The notes: generated from the sequence alone by a model not told the origin. 64,000 nt of DNA from Candidatus Marispirochaeta associata (GCA_001749745.1 JWTM01000186.1:1-64000); one strand, 5' to 3'; numbered from the stretch's first letter, positions 44,623 through 54,090 are shown. Made by a program: numbers and translations.

Positions 44623-45276
44623 TTACTTGGTAGTGCGATCACAAATCAGGTAAAGCCCCACACCGAAGAACCATATAATCAGACCTAAGCCGAAAAGGGC
44701 TCCCAGAAAGCTCAGGGCTGGGATAAGGGTAACGATGCCTGCGGCGCCGGAAACCGATCCGAGAAATACCAGAAGGTGGGGCAAACGCTTGGTTAATCCG
44801 CCGGCCAGGCTGACGAGCATCACCCAAATCCCGCCGACAATCTCGTTCCCTCCGCCGAGCCCGATACTGACGGTGTCCACCGCCGTCCAAAGACTTTCTG
44901 CCGCCTCCGTATTCTCGACGGCCATAACAAGTACCGCAGATATTCCCACGTTGGCGACCATGCCGCTGGCGATAACCAGACCGGCCCATAAAAAGCCGAA
45001 TACCGAGGCAACGCTACTGAGCAGGGGGAGTTTCTCCTCCGTTTGTTTCGCTAAAACAAGACTCAGCGGGACGAGGGCTATACCGAAAAAGACATAGATA
45101 ACCAGGTTCCAGAGGTACACAAGACCTTCCCGTTCCATTAGCACCGCAAGGATATCTTGCCATGAGCTTTCTCCGCCAAGCGGTTTTAAGGCGGTGAAAA
45201 AGAGGGCGAATCCGAAGATGAAACTGAAGCATGCGAAGAGTGCGGCGATGCCGCCGGTTTTCTGTATAGTTTTCAT
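44623..45276 (-). CDS. DUF4386-like integral membrane protein
   Basis: The 217-residue protein has about six membrane helices (GIAALFACFSFIFGFALFFTAL, LVYLWNLVIYVFFGIALVPLSLVLA, VASVFGFLWAGLVIASGMVANVG, IVGGIWVMLVSLAGGL, LLVFLGSVSGAAGIVTLIP, GALFGLGLIIWFFGVGLYLI) and resembles DUF4386 proteins. Function is unknown. The start at 45276 follows GAAGGAG. It lies 100 bp downstream of the MalT-like regulator on the same strand, and that gap contains strong inverted repeats, so it is the probable target of that regulator. Confidence 0.75.
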   Translation of the reverse strand: MKTIQKTGGIAALFACFSFIFGFALFFTALKPLGGESSWQDILAVLMEREGLVYLWNLVIYVFFGIALVPLSLVLAKQTEEKLPLLSSVASVFGFLWAGLVIASGMVANVGISAVLVMAVENTEAAESLWTAVDTVSIGLGGGNEIVGGIWVMLVSLAGGLTKRLPHLLVFLGSVSGAAGIVTLIPALSFLGALFGLGLIIWFFGVGLYLICDRTTK

Positions 45277-45333
45277 TTTTTCTCCTTCCGGTCCGGTACT
45301 GCCGAACCGATTAAGGAGAGGATATAGTCTAAG

Positions 45334-45363
45334 GTGGTGAGCGGTCCTCACCACATCTGGTGA
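45334..45363. promoter_or_regulatory. Overlapping inverted repeats, candidate operator of the MalT-like regulator
   Basis: Three half-sites share the sequence TGGTGA or its complement: GTGGTGA (45334-45340), TCACCAC (45348-45354) and TGGTGA (45358-45363). The first two form a palindrome with 7-bp arms; the last two form TCACCA-CATC-TGGTGA. They lie just upstream of the membrane-protein gene. Confidence 0.5.
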
Positions 45364-45376
45364 ATTTTGACTGTTT

Positions 45377-47980
45377 TTATAAGATATCCAGGGCCTTTGC
45401 GCGGCTCACCGCCGTCCTTCGGCTCTGAGCTCCAAGTTTGGCATAAATATTTTTAGTATGGGTACGCAGGGTATTTAGTGAGACATAAAGATTCCGGGCC
45501 ATTTCTGGTCCGCTAAGGTCGCTATCTAAGAGTTGCAGTACCTCAGTTTCCCGCTGACTGAGGGGCTCTATCAATCCGCACCCATTACCTTTGTCGACGA
45601 AGTCGGAGTCCTTGAGCAGCAGATCGCGGTAGCTTCCCTCCCTCAGGAGCGACTTGAGTATTCCCTCCAATGCGGGAAGTCCTTCGGCGAAGGGCCGGAT
45701 AATCTTATCTCCTTCCGCTATTTCCAGGGCTTTATGCATCACATCCTGAGCCGCCGATGTCTCGTTCCACGCCAGATACGCCAGGCACTCAGTAATGAGG
45801 TAATCGAGGTAATCCCTAACTCGCCCGGTATTAGAGGCCGCCTCTTTCAGTCTGAGGATAAGGCTGAGTAGGTCCTCTCGCTCTCGAGGAGTAGTGTGCT
45901 TACCGGCCAATAGGGCTTGCATCCTAGCGTAGGTGGCGCTCCAATAGTCATTCTCACTACTATGCTTCTCATCCGATACCCAGCGTCTTATCGGGGCAAA
46001 ATCTCCTTTGAACATATGCAGGCGGGCTATCCAGGCATTCGTCGACCGCGGGGTCGGTAGAGGGGTGCGAATTTTCTTTAGAGATGCCTCTTCCGCCAAT
46101 TCGATAGCCGTATCGTAATCTCGGCGGGCCGCGGCCAAGCGGGAGAGGGTTAGTAGGCGGCGTTCATCCCAACCGGGTAAGGAATTGGGAGAAAGGGTGA
46201 TTTGTTCTAAAATCTCCTTGGCTTCATCTAAACGATTCTGTTCGATAAGGATCTCCGCCTCTTCACGGTAGATATCGTCAGTACCGAGGGGATATTCTTT
46301 TCCCGCAAACTCATCTGCTAACTTTTTAAGGGTAGTTCGTAACAGCTGCCGAGCATCATTGAGACGCCCTTCTTCCCTAAGGAGCTCGGAGAGTACGAAG
46401 GTAGCGCTCACCGCCGATGGAAGATCCCTGGCGGTGGTCATCAAGGTCATAAAGGACTCGAAGGATTCCCTTGCATTTCCAACACAGCCCTCCGTCCAAT
46501 GAGCCAACCCAATCAAGGTCAGCGCCCGGCCCTTTTGGGTGAACTCCTCATCCGGAAGGAGTTCCAAGAGTTCTTCTGCGTACTGCAGGGTAATCCGATA
46601 CTCGCCCCGGGCTTGTGAAAGGTAGGTCCGCGCGACAGTCGCCGATATCAGTTCATCCTGTGAGAGCGATTTGAATGGTAGGTCCTGAAGCAAATACCCC
46701 GCCGCTTCGAGTTCCCCTGTATTCAAGAGAGCCCACACATAGCCGAGAACTATCCCGGATTGCGACCTAAGCATCTTCGCCGGCATTTGTTCAGCAAAGT
46801 CTCGCCACTGACGCCAGTCGAGTAAACCGTCGATATGAGGCCAACTCTCAGTAAGCAGTTCCAGGGAGAGGTCATTATCCTGCGCCGCTCGTGCGTGATA
46901 GAGCGCTTCCTTCCATAAGCCCTGGGTGCGGTACCAGCGGCTTGCATTCGCATGAAGCGGGGCAACTCGCTCAGGGAGAGTGAGCTGGAGGCGTTCCCTA
47001 AGGGCTTCCTGGAAGAGGTGATGGTATCGAAACCATAGCCCTTCTTGATCCAGAGGGAGAAGAAAGAGGTTGCGGCGGTTAATCTCTTCTAGTAGTACGG
47101 AGCTTTCGAATTGTTCACTCAGGGCGTCGCAGAGGGAGATAGTAAAGCGCTCGGGTAACGAAGAGATCAGTAGAAATTCTCTCAGCTTCGAAGGCTGGGC
47201 GTTGAGAACCTCGTCGATGAGAAACTCGATCTGAAAACGGCGGAAACTGACGCCTGCTTCAACTCCTCCATCCCGAAGCGCGATCATTGCTAGTTGCAGA
47301 GCCGCTGGCCACCCATCAGCATGCTTCAGAAGCTCCCCAGTCAAGTCGGGAGTTATGTTCTTCGGCATCTGTTCAGCAAGAAATTCTGCCGCTTCCTTCG
47401 AGTTGAAGCGGAGCTCCTCTTCACGGATTTCTGTGAGTCTGCCTTGCGCACGAAGGCGAGATAGCGCGATCCCGGGATCGACTCTGCTTGAGATGATCAA
47501 TCGGAGCTTCGGCGGTAGGTAGGTACAGATAAGGTTGAGGGCGGAATCGTTCTCATGAGTGGCGGCCAAATGATAATCATCTATAATCATTATTCCGGGA
47601 GATGTGAGCTCGGCCGCCGCGTTGAGCAGGGCGGTTAGCACTGGTTCAGGATCTCCATTCGAGTTCTCTCTTGCCAATCGGAGAGCTTCTCCGCCGAGTT
47701 GCGGATCAAGCGCTTTAAGTCCCTCACTTAGGGTCTCCATTAATCGGAGGGGACTCTGGTCGCTGTGATCAAGTGTTATCCATGTTGCATGATAAGACCG
47801 TTCATTTATCCACGCTGAAAGTAGTGAACTTTTTCCGTATCCCGCCTGAGCCGAGATTAGGGTGACCGGTCGGTTTGTTCCACTATCGAGAATCTTGAAG
47901 AGTCGCTCCCGCCTGACCAATCCGGGAACTGGTGGAGGGGGGCGCAGTTTTATAGATGGGAGGGGCACGGGGGCAAACAT
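45377..47980 (-). CDS. MalT/LuxR-type STAND transcriptional regulator
   Basis: The 867-residue protein has a STAND NTPase domain with Walker A (LISAQAGYGKSSLLSAW near residue 41) and Walker B (GIMIIDDYHLAATHEND near 127). The winged-helix region follows (LLKHADGWPAALQLAMIAL), then long TPR-like helical repeats (about residues 350-780) and a C-terminal LuxR helix-turn-helix (LSQRETEVLQLLDSDLSGPEMARNLYVSLNTLRTHTKNIYAKLG). Such proteins oligomerise on DNA when an inducer and ATP bind. Neighbouring genes on the same strand encode a membrane protein, a barrel protein, a sigma factor and a helicase, and inverted repeats follow this gene. The inducer is unknown. AAGGGG sits close before the ATG. Confidence 0.9.
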   Translation of the reverse strand: MFAPVPLPSIKLRPPPPVPGLVRRERLFKILDSGTNRPVTLISAQAGYGKSSLLSAWINERSYHATWITLDHSDQSPLRLMETLSEGLKALDPQLGGEALRLARENSNGDPEPVLTALLNAAAELTSPGIMIIDDYHLAATHENDSALNLICTYLPPKLRLIISSRVDPGIALSRLRAQGRLTEIREEELRFNSKEAAEFLAEQMPKNITPDLTGELLKHADGWPAALQLAMIALRDGGVEAGVSFRRFQIEFLIDEVLNAQPSKLREFLLISSLPERFTISLCDALSEQFESSVLLEEINRRNLFLLPLDQEGLWFRYHHLFQEALRERLQLTLPERVAPLHANASRWYRTQGLWKEALYHARAAQDNDLSLELLTESWPHIDGLLDWRQWRDFAEQMPAKMLRSQSGIVLGYVWALLNTGELEAAGYLLQDLPFKSLSQDELISATVARTYLSQARGEYRITLQYAEELLELLPDEEFTQKGRALTLIGLAHWTEGCVGNARESFESFMTLMTTARDLPSAVSATFVLSELLREEGRLNDARQLLRTTLKKLADEFAGKEYPLGTDDIYREEAEILIEQNRLDEAKEILEQITLSPNSLPGWDERRLLTLSRLAAARRDYDTAIELAEEASLKKIRTPLPTPRSTNAWIARLHMFKGDFAPIRRWVSDEKHSSENDYWSATYARMQALLAGKHTTPREREDLLSLILRLKEAASNTGRVRDYLDYLITECLAYLAWNETSAAQDVMHKALEIAEGDKIIRPFAEGLPALEGILKSLLREGSYRDLLLKDSDFVDKGNGCGLIEPLSQRETEVLQLLDSDLSGPEMARNLYVSLNTLRTHTKNIYAKLGAQSRRTAVSRAKALDIL

Positions 47981-48032
47981 ATCGCCCCTTTAATGTAGCC
48001 TTTCCCTGACCGTCGGACAAGACGGAAATATT

Positions 48033-49379
48033 CTACAACAACACCTTTCCCAGGGCTGGATAATCGGCCAGAAGGTCCCGGGTTCTTACCGGCGCGTTCC
48101 TATTCATGCTCTCGTTGGCGGCGATGCCGGTAAGAATCGAGTAGGCCCCCTCGCGGTGGTCCGCCGCGCGCTTCAAGGGATCAGGGCCGGCGCCGAGGAA
48201 GATATCCTTCAACAGCCTCTCGTCGCCGCCGCCGTGGCCCCCCCGCTTGTCGTCGGGAATCTCCACCTCGTAGGGCGCCGTCCAGTGGGGGCGAACCAGG
48301 AGCCGCTGGCGGTCGCCGAAGGCGAACTCCTCGGCGCTGCGGACATCGAAGCGGTTCGGATCGTCGTCGCTGCCCGAGAGGTAGGCGGTTTCGGTAACAT
48401 CCAGTTCTAAGCGTCCCAGGCTGCCGTTGAAGCCGATACGGTAGCCCTCCCAGGGGGAGTAGGCGGTTAGGTGGTAGCTCATGACGGCGCCGGAATCGTA
48501 GTTGACCAGAACCGAGATATCATCCTCGATGGAGATCCCCTGGTCGAAGACGCTCATGTCCCTGAGGTAACCGTCGTGGGATTCGGCATCGTAGTAGAGT
48601 CCTTTGAGGCGCTCTTCAGCGCGAAGATCAAGGGCGAAAGGGTCGTTGACCGAGTCGAGGCTTCCTCGGGGATAAAACTCACTCACCCCGCGCTTCTCCG
48701 CATTCTCTTTGCCGTAGAAGGTCAAACCGCCCTGGGCGTAAATTTGAACCGGCCGGGCCGAGAGCCACCAGTTGACCAGATCGAAGTGGTGGGTCGCTTT
48801 ATGGACCATGAGTCCGCCGGAGTTGTACTTGTCCCGGTGCCAGCGGCGAAAATAGTCGGCCCCGTGGCGGGTGTCGAGGAGCCACTCGAAGTGGATAGAG
48901 TGGACATCGCCGATTACCCCTCGGCCGATCAGCTCTTTCACCAGGGAGTTTCTCGGCGCATAACGGTAGTTGAAGCTCACCCGTACGGAGCCTCCGCTTC
49001 GATCCGCCGCGCGGAAGATCTCTTCGGCCTTTTTACAGTCCACGGTCATCGGCTTCTCGGAGATTACCTCCCGCCCGGCATCGAGGGCCCCGACGATATA
49101 GCGGTGATGGGTTCGGTCGACGGAGGTGACGATTACCGTGTCGATCCGCTCCGCATCGAGCATTTTCCCGAACTCCTTTGCTGAATATTGGGGGATCGGA
49201 TCGGCCCCGTAGTTCGTGCGGTACCAGTTTTCGGCGTACGCCATCCGCAGGGGATTGGTGTCGCAGAGCGCGGCCAGCCGGGCGGTCTCTGAGAAGCTGC
49301 TCATAATCGCATCGCCGAACATAAACGAGCGGCTTCCGGTCCCGACGATAGCGTAGTTCTTTCTTCCCTGACTCTCCAT
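48033..49379 (-). CDS. Gfo/Idh/MocA-family oxidoreductase
   Basis: The 448-residue protein has an N-terminal NAD(P) Rossmann fold (YAIVGTGSRSFMFGDAI, ARLAALCDTNP) and the family motif EKPMTVDCKKAEEI near residue 108, followed by FNYRYAPRN and GGLMVHKATHHFDLVNWWL. These match sugar or polyol dehydrogenases and glycosidase-like members of the family. Substrate is unknown. It is divergent from the AraC-SBP fusion gene and lies at the edge of the pectin-type locus, so a sugar-acid or deoxysugar role is plausible. The ATG at 49379 is 6 nt after AAGGAGG, and an earlier GTG overlaps that site. A secretion signal is not seen. Confidence 0.88.
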   Translation of the reverse strand: MESQGRKNYAIVGTGSRSFMFGDAIMSSFSETARLAALCDTNPLRMAYAENWYRTNYGADPIPQYSAKEFGKMLDAERIDTVIVTSVDRTHHRYIVGALDAGREVISEKPMTVDCKKAEEIFRAADRSGGSVRVSFNYRYAPRNSLVKELIGRGVIGDVHSIHFEWLLDTRHGADYFRRWHRDKYNSGGLMVHKATHHFDLVNWWLSARPVQIYAQGGLTFYGKENAEKRGVSEFYPRGSLDSVNDPFALDLRAEERLKGLYYDAESHDGYLRDMSVFDQGISIEDDISVLVNYDSGAVMSYHLTAYSPWEGYRIGFNGSLGRLELDVTETAYLSGSDDDPNRFDVRSAEEFAFGDRQRLLVRPHWTAPYEVEIPDDKRGGHGGGDERLLKDIFLGAGPDPLKRAADHREGAYSILTGIAANESMNRNAPVRTRDLLADYPALGKVLL

Positions 49380-49459
49380 GCTCACCCTCCTTGAGTAGGT
49401 AGCGGGGTCAGTCTATAAGAAGCTCCCCCGGGGCTGCTGTGCATGACCGCCCCCGGCAT

Positions 49460-49489
49460 TTGACATTTTCGCTCATCTCCGGGAATACT
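49460..49489 (+). promoter_or_regulatory. Leaderless-type promoter of the AraC-SBP fusion gene
   Basis: A perfect TTGACA (49460-49465), 18 nt and AATACT (49484-49489) end 7 nt before the ATG at 49497. There is no Shine-Dalgarno. Confidence 0.6.
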
Positions 49490-49496
49490 GATACCC

Positions 49497-51773
49497 ATGA
49501 TCTACTATCTCGGACGCGGCCCGCGCAACTACGAGCGTGATCCGGTTCCGGTCCATACCCGGGGAAAGTGGGAGTTCCAGATTTTTCACCGCCGTCCGGC
49601 GCGACTCGTTTTAAGCGGAGAGACGTCCTCTCCCGAGACCGAGGATAACTTCTTTATTTTCCGACCCGACTGCGCCCACGGTTGGCGAGGTGCGCGGGGA
49701 GGGGAGGAGTCTCAATGCACTATCTCGAGCTTCCATCTCCATCCGGTTCCGGAGACCTTACGGATCCTGATGCAAGAGACCCCGTATCGCTCTGTGCGGC
49801 TCGGCGCCGATGGGCTCGATGCCGTCGCGGAGATAGCGGCCCTGGTTTCCGAAGAACTGAAGCGCCCAGGCCCCCTTACCTCGCTAAGATTCGAGAAATA
49901 CGGGAGCGAATTATCCCTGCTCTTTCTGGAGGCCTTCGGCGGACCCCTTCCCGATGCAAACCAGGAGACCCGCATCGTAGAGATCGCCATAAGCTGGTAC
50001 GAAAACAACCTCGACCGCGGCGTCGGCGTCAAGGAGGCGGCCGCCGAGATGGGCTATAGCGAAAGCCACCTGCGACGCCTTTTTACGGCGGCCTTGAACG
50101 AATCACCCCGAGAAGTATTTTTACGTATTCGAATGGAGAAGGCCCGCTCCCTCTTAAGGAATAATCGCCTTCCCATCCTGGACATCGCCTTAGCTTGCGG
50201 TTATCCGAATCACAGCAGCTTCTCCAGAGCCTTTAAGCGCTACTTCGGGATCCCGCCGGTTGAGCTAGAGCGTTCGCCCCGCACGCAAGGAACAAAAGCT
50301 TGCGTCCGGCCAGATTTTGGCCTACTATGGCCGAAGATGAAACGCGCGTCCGCTTCCCCGCTCTTCCTTTTAGTCTCGCTGATTCTTTTCTCCTGCGCCC
50401 CTGAAGAGCCGGAAAAGGAGACTACCCCTCCCCGGAAAATAACCGCCTTTCTCGATACCATAATCCAGGATTGGGAAGGGCAGGATAGGTTCGTCGAGGA
50501 GTATCTTCGAAAAACGGGAATAGAGTTGGAGATTATCCAGCCGCCCCATCAGCAGTACATGGACTCCCTCTTTCTGCATATCTCTTCCGATCGGGTTCCC
50601 GACGTCTGCGAGATTCTCCCCGAATATCTGCCCCATCTGGTCAATTCTCGAATCGCGATTCCCCTCGACGCTTTCATCGAGGAGTCGGAGAATATCGACA
50701 GCGTCGACCCGCGGGTTCTCGCCTCGGTGCGCTACAGCGACGGCCGCACCTACGGTTTCCCAGCCCGGGACGGCGGCGGCTGCGTAACGTATGTGCGCCG
50801 GGATTGGTTGGAAGCCGCCGGCCTGGAGGCCCCTGTCGACTGGGACGGGTTTGTACAGATGCTCGAGGCCTTCACCTACGGGGATCCCGACGGGAACGGA
50901 GCGGACGATACTTACGGACTGACCGACATGTTCTCCGCCAGTCAGGACTGGTATAACCGACCGGTGTTTCAGGATGCGAGGGCCGAAATCTACTTCGACG
51001 GCAGTCGCTGGCGGGACGGCTTCGCGGAGCTATCGATCCGGGGAGCCCTCGCCCGACTGATCGAGCTGTACGATCGGGGACTGATCGATCCCAGCTTCAT
51101 TACCAACACTACCTATTCGGCACGGACCAAGTTCTTTAACGGCGAGGTGGGCGCCATTACCTACTGGGCCAACCACTGGTCCCGAAACCTCTACGAGCGA
51201 ACCCGGGCCACCGTGGGAAAGTCGGCGGAGGTGGTCCCTATTCCCGCTATCGAAGGCGTCCGGTATATCCGCAGGATCAGTCCCCTCCTGGTCGTTACCA
51301 GCGGCGCGGATGATCCCGGGTTCGTCTTTTCTCACTTCATCGACCGGCAATATGATACGGGCGAGATCCAAACCCTTTTTACCTACGGCGTAGAAGGCTA
51401 CCACTGGTCCAAACAGTCCGGCGTACCCCGCTTCCTGCCGAATCCCGAAGACCCTTACGAGGCTCCTTTTACCAAGGCCTTTGTGCCCCCGGCGGCGGTC
51501 ATTAACGATTGGGATCAGCCGATGCCGCTCGATCCTCTCGTTCTGCCGGCCCTGGAGCATCTGAACCGGAATCCGGTCTATGATCGGCTGCGCACCGGCG
51601 GAGAGGCCTACGATCGCTACTTCGACGAGATCGAACGCAGCCTAAAGCCGGATATTATCACCGCCGTGGTGACCGGGCAGATCAGCATCGACGAGGGCTT
51701 GGCCCGCTACCGGCGGGAGTCGAGGGAACTCAAAATCGACCGTATCCTCGACGAGCTAAACGGCCTAGATTAG
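49497..51773 (+). CDS. AraC regulator fused to a lipoprotein-type ABC solute-binding domain
   Basis: A single uninterrupted frame of 758 codons joins two proteins. Residues 1 to about 262 are an AraC regulator with a cupin-like domain and two helix-turn-helix motifs (VKEAAAEMGYSESHLRRLF and ILDIALACGYPNHSSFSRAFKRYF). A short basic linker leads to M281 and a hydrophobic segment with a lipobox (FLLVSLILFSC, Cys300). The remaining residues are a family-1 solute-binding protein with GGGCVTYVRRDWLEAAGL and DPDGNGADDTYG, clearly paralogous to the binding protein at 56129-57565. Translated whole, it would put the DNA-binding part inside and the sugar-binding part outside one membrane helix. Alternatively the second half is made separately from the ATG at 50337. 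It is convergent with the next AraC gene (4 bp overlap). Confidence 0.82.
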   Translation: MIYYLGRGPRNYERDPVPVHTRGKWEFQIFHRRPARLVLSGETSSPETEDNFFIFRPDCAHGWRGARGGEESQCTISSFHLHPVPETLRILMQETPYRSVRLGADGLDAVAEIAALVSEELKRPGPLTSLRFEKYGSELSLLFLEAFGGPLPDANQETRIVEIAISWYENNLDRGVGVKEAAAEMGYSESHLRRLFTAALNESPREVFLRIRMEKARSLLRNNRLPILDIALACGYPNHSSFSRAFKRYFGIPPVELERSPRTQGTKACVRPDFGLLWPKMKRASASPLFLLVSLILFSCAPEEPEKETTPPRKITAFLDTIIQDWEGQDRFVEEYLRKTGIELEIIQPPHQQYMDSLFLHISSDRVPDVCEILPEYLPHLVNSRIAIPLDAFIEESENIDSVDPRVLASVRYSDGRTYGFPARDGGGCVTYVRRDWLEAAGLEAPVDWDGFVQMLEAFTYGDPDGNGADDTYGLTDMFSASQDWYNRPVFQDARAEIYFDGSRWRDGFAELSIRGALARLIELYDRGLIDPSFITNTTYSARTKFFNGEVGAITYWANHWSRNLYERTRATVGKSAEVVPIPAIEGVRYIRRISPLLVVTSGADDPGFVFSHFIDRQYDTGEIQTLFTYGVEGYHWSKQSGVPRFLPNPEDPYEAPFTKAFVPPAAVINDWDQPMPLDPLVLPALEHLNRNPVYDRLRTGGEAYDRYFDEIERSLKPDIITAVVTGQISIDEGLARYRRESRELKIDRILDELNGLD
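50284..50336 (+). promoter_or_regulatory. Inverted repeats and promoter-like sequence inside the AraC-SBP linker
   Basis: The linker DNA holds two inverted repeats, ACGCAAG/CTTGCGT (50284-50306) and GGCCA/TGGCC (50309-50322). TTGCGT (50300-50305) and TACTAT (50323-50328) are 17 nt apart and end 8 nt before the in-frame ATG at 50337. It looks like a former intergenic region now read through. Confidence 0.4.
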
Positions 51774-54055
51774 ATAAATCGTCGTTGCCGCTCTTGCGCC
51801 CGGTATTCGCTGGGGCTTGCCCCCTTGGTACGACGAAATACCCGGCGAAAGGTCTTGTCGCTGTTATACCCTACCGAACGGGCTACCTCGAGTACCGAGG
51901 CATCAGACTCCTTAAGGAGTCCCGCGGCCGCCTCGATACGCTTGCGCTCGATAAAGGTCGAGAAGTTCTCGCCGGTCTGTTCCTTGAAGAAGAAGGAGAG
52001 GTATGATTCCGTTATGGAGAAGGCGGAGGCCACCGAGGCTAGGCTGAGATTGCGGTCGGTGAAGTTCTCTTCCAGGTAGTCCAGGATCTGCTTGATGAGC
52101 CGGGAGTTGTGACTCCTTTTGCGGGTCTCGACGGAGCGGCAGATCGACAAGAAGATGCGGTGGAGCTCCTCTACATCTTTATCGAAACTCTCCTGATCCT
52201 GCACCCGGAAATCCGCGGCTTGAAGCTTCAACTGAGAGACCAGTTTAGCCAGGGTCGAGCGCATTTCGAAGAGGAGAAAGCGGATCTTATCCTCCGGAAG
52301 GGTGCGCAGTTCGAAGTTCTCTCGAATCAGGCTCTCGAATATCTGATCCACTACCCCGGCGTCTCCGGCGGCGGCGGAGTTGAGCAGGCGTACTTCAAGC
52401 TCTATGGGGTAGTGGTAGTTGTCCAAGGCGCGCTCGATCTCGGTAAATGAGTGGACCCCCGGCGCTCCGGTGCTCCGGCAGTAGAGTTCCGCTTCCCGGG
52501 CCTCGGTATTAGAACGATGGATATCCACAAGATTCTCTACGGTACTCCCGATACCGATCGAGATTCCCGCCGGGACTAAGCGGCCGGCGATCCCGCAAAT
52601 ATCCGCGGCGATGCGTTGTAGTTCGTGCTGGGTCGTCCCCGTGGGATGGACGCAGATAACGGAGATTCGCTCTTCGGCGGGATCGTAGAACCAGATTCTA
52701 CCCCGAAGGGCGCTCTGAAACTCCGATTTTACTACTACCTTAACCTTGTTGAGTTGATCGATCACATCGGGACTCTCCAGATCGATGTCGCCGTTAATAC
52801 CCACCGACAAGACCGTAAACTGCTCCGCTTCCTCGCCTAAGCCGAGAAGGGCGCCGAACTGTTCCAGGCTGGCCGGATTGCGGTAATAGCCGTTTAAGAG
52901 CCGGTTGAGGAAGTTTGCGAAGACCTGTTCCCGCTGACGACTCAGTTCCTGTTGCATGCTGGAGTTCTGTTCGATGAGCCGGGATACGCCCAGGTCTATC
53001 GATTTGTAATCCAGCGGCGCTCGAGCTTCCGGCTCCAGTACCTCGCGGATCTGACTGAATATATGCCCCAGACTCTCCGAGCGCCGGTAGGCGAGGATAA
53101 GGGCCATCCCCATGGAGACCACCAGGGATCCGAGCAGGCCGAGAAAGGTCATGCGCTGTAGGGCGCTTACCGCCCGAAAGGCCCAGCGCGTCGGGAGGAC
53201 GGCGACGTAGCGCCAGCCGCGGACGGGGGATGCGGTATGGACCACCAGTTGGGCCCCGTCCTCGCTCCAGAAGGCCCCGGCGCGCTCCTGTGCGGGGAGC
53301 TTTCGGTCGGGGATGTTCTCCTTCTCCCGGCCGACGGCGGAGAGCACCCGCGCTTCCCGATCCGTTATGTAGGCGTAGCCCTCCCGGGGGAGTCCGAGGC
53401 TCTCTAGGTGTCGATTGATCTCATCCTCACCGATCAAAAAAACTACCGCCGCCTCCACGTCGGCCCCGTCCTTGAGATACCCCAGGGGTATGCTCTGTAG
53501 GTAGGGAATCATCGCCTTGTTCTTGAAGTCCTCGATAGTCACCAAGCGCGAGGGGAGTACGGTCCCCAGGTGGTAGCGGGAGAATACCTGCTCGTGCCAG
53601 TCGGCGGTGCTGATTCCCGGCATATGGAAAAAGGTCTTTCCGTCTACAAAATCGCCGGTGTGGTAGATCGAGTAGGGGGTAAAGATCGTCTCTTGCCGGG
53701 GACAGTAGACGTAAAAGGTCGAGCTGATCATATTGCTGTAGAGAAGATAGGAGTTAAAGTCGCTGACTATCTCCCGCATTAGAAAGTTATCTAGACGGTT
53801 CCCCTGTTTCGTACTGGAAATGAAGCGGAGCAGCTTCGGATTGCCGGATATCTGATAGGCCTGCCACTCGATATCATTCATTAAGGCTTCTATACCGGCC
53901 CGTCCCTGATCGAGCAGGGTGATCTGCGAATCGGTCACCTTGCGCTTATACTCCTCCACCAGGGCTCGAACCAGCAGGGTGCCGGTAATCAGCGGCAGAG
54001 AAATCAGCAGAATATAGGTCGCCAGAAAACGGGTAAAGACGCGAAGCGATACCAT
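51770..54055 (-). CDS. Transmembrane AraC-family regulator with extracytoplasmic sensor domain
   Basis: The 761-residue protein has two membrane helices (FLATYILLISLPLITGTLLVRAL near residue 10 and MTFLGLLGSLVVSMGMALILAY near residue 300) flanking an extracytoplasmic Cache-like sensor. A cytoplasmic signalling region follows, then a C-terminal AraC double helix-turn-helix (LASVASAFSITESYLSFFFKEQTGENFSTFIERKR and VLEVARSVGYNSDKTFRRVFRRTKGASPSEYR). This is the architecture of YesN/YtdP-like regulators that sense oligosaccharides or a cognate binding protein. It faces away from, and probably activates, the adjacent permease-binding protein operon. The ATG has no Shine-Dalgarno but TTGACG-17-TACAGT ends 6 nt upstream. 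Confidence 0.9.
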   Translation of the reverse strand: MVSLRVFTRFLATYILLISLPLITGTLLVRALVEEYKRKVTDSQITLLDQGRAGIEALMNDIEWQAYQISGNPKLLRFISSTKQGNRLDNFLMREIVSDFNSYLLYSNMISSTFYVYCPRQETIFTPYSIYHTGDFVDGKTFFHMPGISTADWHEQVFSRYHLGTVLPSRLVTIEDFKNKAMIPYLQSIPLGYLKDGADVEAAVVFLIGEDEINRHLESLGLPREGYAYITDREARVLSAVGREKENIPDRKLPAQERAGAFWSEDGAQLVVHTASPVRGWRYVAVLPTRWAFRAVSALQRMTFLGLLGSLVVSMGMALILAYRRSESLGHIFSQIREVLEPEARAPLDYKSIDLGVSRLIEQNSSMQQELSRQREQVFANFLNRLLNGYYRNPASLEQFGALLGLGEEAEQFTVLSVGINGDIDLESPDVIDQLNKVKVVVKSEFQSALRGRIWFYDPAEERISVICVHPTGTTQHELQRIAADICGIAGRLVPAGISIGIGSTVENLVDIHRSNTEAREAELYCRSTGAPGVHSFTEIERALDNYHYPIELEVRLLNSAAAGDAGVVDQIFESLIRENFELRTLPEDKIRFLLFEMRSTLAKLVSQLKLQAADFRVQDQESFDKDVEELHRIFLSICRSVETRKRSHNSRLIKQILDYLEENFTDRNLSLASVASAFSITESYLSFFFKEQTGENFSTFIERKRIEAAAGLLKESDASVLEVARSVGYNSDKTFRRVFRRTKGASPSEYRAQERQRRFI

Positions 54056-54061
54056 ACAGCC

Positions 54062-54090
54062 ACTGTACGTCGACTTTTCAGAGCCGTCAA
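54062..54090 (-). promoter_or_regulatory. Leaderless-type promoter of the transmembrane AraC gene
   Basis: TTGACG (54085-54090), 17 nt and TACAGT (54062-54067) on the minus strand end 6 nt before the ATG at 54055. Confidence 0.65.
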
